Shown in pieces: positions 5,241 through 6,242 of a DNA stretch of 6,242 nt. Location of the stretch: the NCBI GenBank assembly GCA_017475725.1, contig JAFVFA010000183.1:1-6242 (forward strand), in the 5' to 3' direction. The notes under the pieces were generated by a model that saw only the letters and a program-made list of their open reading frames with translations, did not search any database and was not told where the DNA came from. A program made the position numbers and the translations under genes. Each line of letters opens with the position of its first letter. The first letter of the stretch is position 1. This DNA comes from Spirochaetales bacterium. GTDB taxonomy: Bacteria; Spirochaetota; Spirochaetia; Sphaerochaetales; Sphaerochaetaceae.

Positions 5241-6242
5241 TCACTGGACCACAAGCTGAGGTCTGCGCTCAAGGCGCTTCCTCTCCTGCTTTGTGAGCAT
5301 CTCGACACCTGAAACCGCACGGCCTCCGATGAATGTGGAGATGGCATGCATGCTGTCCTTCCAGCCCTCAAGGTTGGGGAAGTCTATGAAGCTGTGGAAC
5401 ATCCCGTTGACCGTCAGGCACTTGGCCGGTGTGTCGGCGCTTGCCAGGGCCTCCGCGTAGAGGATCGAGTCGTCACGGAGAGGGTCGTACTCACCGCACA
5501 GGATCAGCGCACTCGGAAGCCTTGAGTGGTCCTTGGCCAGAAGCGGGGAGAAAAGCGGGTCCAGGATGTCCTTCGGTTCCCTTGAGTAGCTCTGGATGAA
5601 GAACTTCATGGATTTGCTTGAAAGTGTGGGGCAGTCGGAGAACTCCTCGTGGCTTGCGGTCCTCATCGTTCCGTCGGTTACAGGGGAGAGCAGGATCTGA
5701 CCTGCGATCTTGGGCCCCTTGCGGTCCCTTGCAAGACGGCAGACGCTTGCGGCCAGGTTCCCGCCTGCGCAGTTGCCCATTACGTAGATCTTGTCAGGGT
5801 CGACCTTCCAGTACCTTGCCCCCTGGGCGGCCCAGAGGAAGGCGCTGTAGCAGTCCTCGAGCGGGGTGGGGAACTTGAACTGGGGTGCCAGACGATAGTC
5901 AACGGCAAGCACAGAGGCTCCTGTTGTGTTGCAGATGTTGCTGCATACGGCGGCGCACTTTCGCATGTTCCCGAGCGTCCATCCTCCATCGTGGAAGAAC
6001 ACTATCAGCGAGTTCTGCCCCGCTATGGACTTGTCCTTGAGCTTCTCGAACAGGTAGCCTGTGATGGCTCCCTCCGTCACAGGGATTATGAAGGTTCTGG
6101 ACAGGATGTTCTCGGTCTTGGGTCTGTAGAGCTTTCTGAATATGGACTGCTTGAACTCCGAGCGGTTGTAGGACTCGATGGCCTCAGGAGAGGCTTCTGT
6201 GATATCACCGATGCTGAGCTTCTGACGCCTTTTGAGGATTGT
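5241..6242 (-). CDS. Alpha/beta hydrolase, hormone-sensitive-lipase type, with Cys at the nucleophile position (5' partial)
   Basis: The frame is open from TGA at 5241-5243 to the right edge, giving 333 residues without the true start. The GTG at 6080 is internal, because 54 sense codons (beginning TILKRRQKLSIGDITEAS) lie upstream. Counting from the window edge, family features are the oxyanion motif HDGGW (84-88, where HGGG is usual), DYRLAP (115-120), GNCAGGNL (156-163), CGEYDPLRDD (249-258, catalytic Asp253) and NGMFHSF (279-285, catalytic His283). Relatives are carboxylesterases or lipases with GDSAGG; here Cys158 (codon TGC, 5769-5771) replaces the nucleophilic Ser. The protein has no visible export signal, but its N-terminus is outside the window. 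It is convergent with the propeller gene, with no bases between the stops. Ester-type hydrolysis is likely if Cys is functional; substrate unknown. Confidence 0.9.
   Translation of the reverse strand, partial: TILKRRQKLSIGDITEASPEAIESYNRSEFKQSIFRKLYRPKTENILSRTFIIPVTEGAITGYLFEKLKDKSIAGQNSLIVFFHDGGWTLGNMRKCAAVCSNICNTTGASVLAVDYRLAPQFKFPTPLEDCYSAFLWAAQGARYWKVDPDKIYVMGNCAGGNLAASVCRLARDRKGPKIAGQILLSPVTDGTMRTASHEEFSDCPTLSSKSMKFFIQSYSREPKDILDPLFSPLLAKDHSRLPSALILCGEYDPLRDDSILYAEALASADTPAKCLTVNGMFHSFIDFPNLEGWKDSMHAISTFIGGRAVSGVEMLTKQERKRLERRPQLVVQ

Noticed and set aside
6078..6080. GTG as the start of the alpha/beta hydrolase
   Set aside because: The same frame stays open for another 54 codons to the window edge with plausible hydrolase N-terminal sequence, so the gene continues beyond the window.
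1..6242. CRISPR arrays, tRNA/rRNA, insertion sequences, attachment sites or a defence island
   Set aside because: I saw no direct repeat arrays, tRNA-like cloverleaf segments, transposase motifs or terminal inverted repeats by eye. The genes are ordinary housekeeping and envelope types.

Overview
The window is a chromosomal, gene-dense stretch with no RNA genes, mobile elements, repeats or CRISPR. It looks most like a spirochaete, possibly a Sphaerochaeta/Treponema relative. This rests mainly on the extended 'FFG-x-FGLERWPTFN' segment of the LspA protein, the PspA-like/PspC pair, and fairly GC-rich codon use. Taxonomy is an inference from remembered family features, not a search result.

Layout. 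Positions 1-90 are the last 29 codons of a coiled-coil protein, probably PspA/IM30. It is followed by a PspC-domain membrane protein (127-504, +). The two look like a small envelope-stress operon that ends at a strong hairpin terminator (524-560). The terminator lies between convergent genes and also sits just past the end of a compact Lon-related AAA+/S16 protease (590-2533, -). Between the protease and the next operon is a 65-bp divergent promoter region (2534-2598). A rightward cluster follows: a Nif3-family dinuclear-metal protein (2599-3360), signal peptidase II LspA (3373-3921), a two-helix membrane protein overlapping lspA by 4 nt (3918-4241), and a cytoplasmic five-bladed beta-propeller protein resembling glycoside hydrolase clan members (4251-5240). 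The cluster abuts, with no spacer, the 3' end of a leftward alpha/beta hydrolase of the hormone-sensitive-lipase type. The reading frame of that gene runs off the right edge (5241-6242).

How it fits together. PspA-like/PspC, LspA and the 107-residue membrane protein all point to envelope maintenance. The Lon-like protease may serve quality control. The propeller protein and the hydrolase are carbohydrate/ester enzymes of unknown substrate, each with atypical active-site residues.

Most notable signals. (1) Two near-consensus sigma70-type promoters, for the Lon-like gene and for lspA, place the predicted +1 exactly on the A of the ATG, each with a 17-nt spacer and a 6-nt TGC-initial discriminator. 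This predicts leaderless mRNAs, and neither ATG has a Shine-Dalgarno. (2) The alpha/beta hydrolase carries Cys where the family has its nucleophilic Ser. (3) The Lon-related protease is about 150 residues shorter than its relatives, apparently from loss of the central coiled-coil region, while the Ser-Lys dyad is intact. (4) The propeller protein lacks the usual GH43 acid residues at two of three positions. I found no clear new multi-gene defence or mobile system here.
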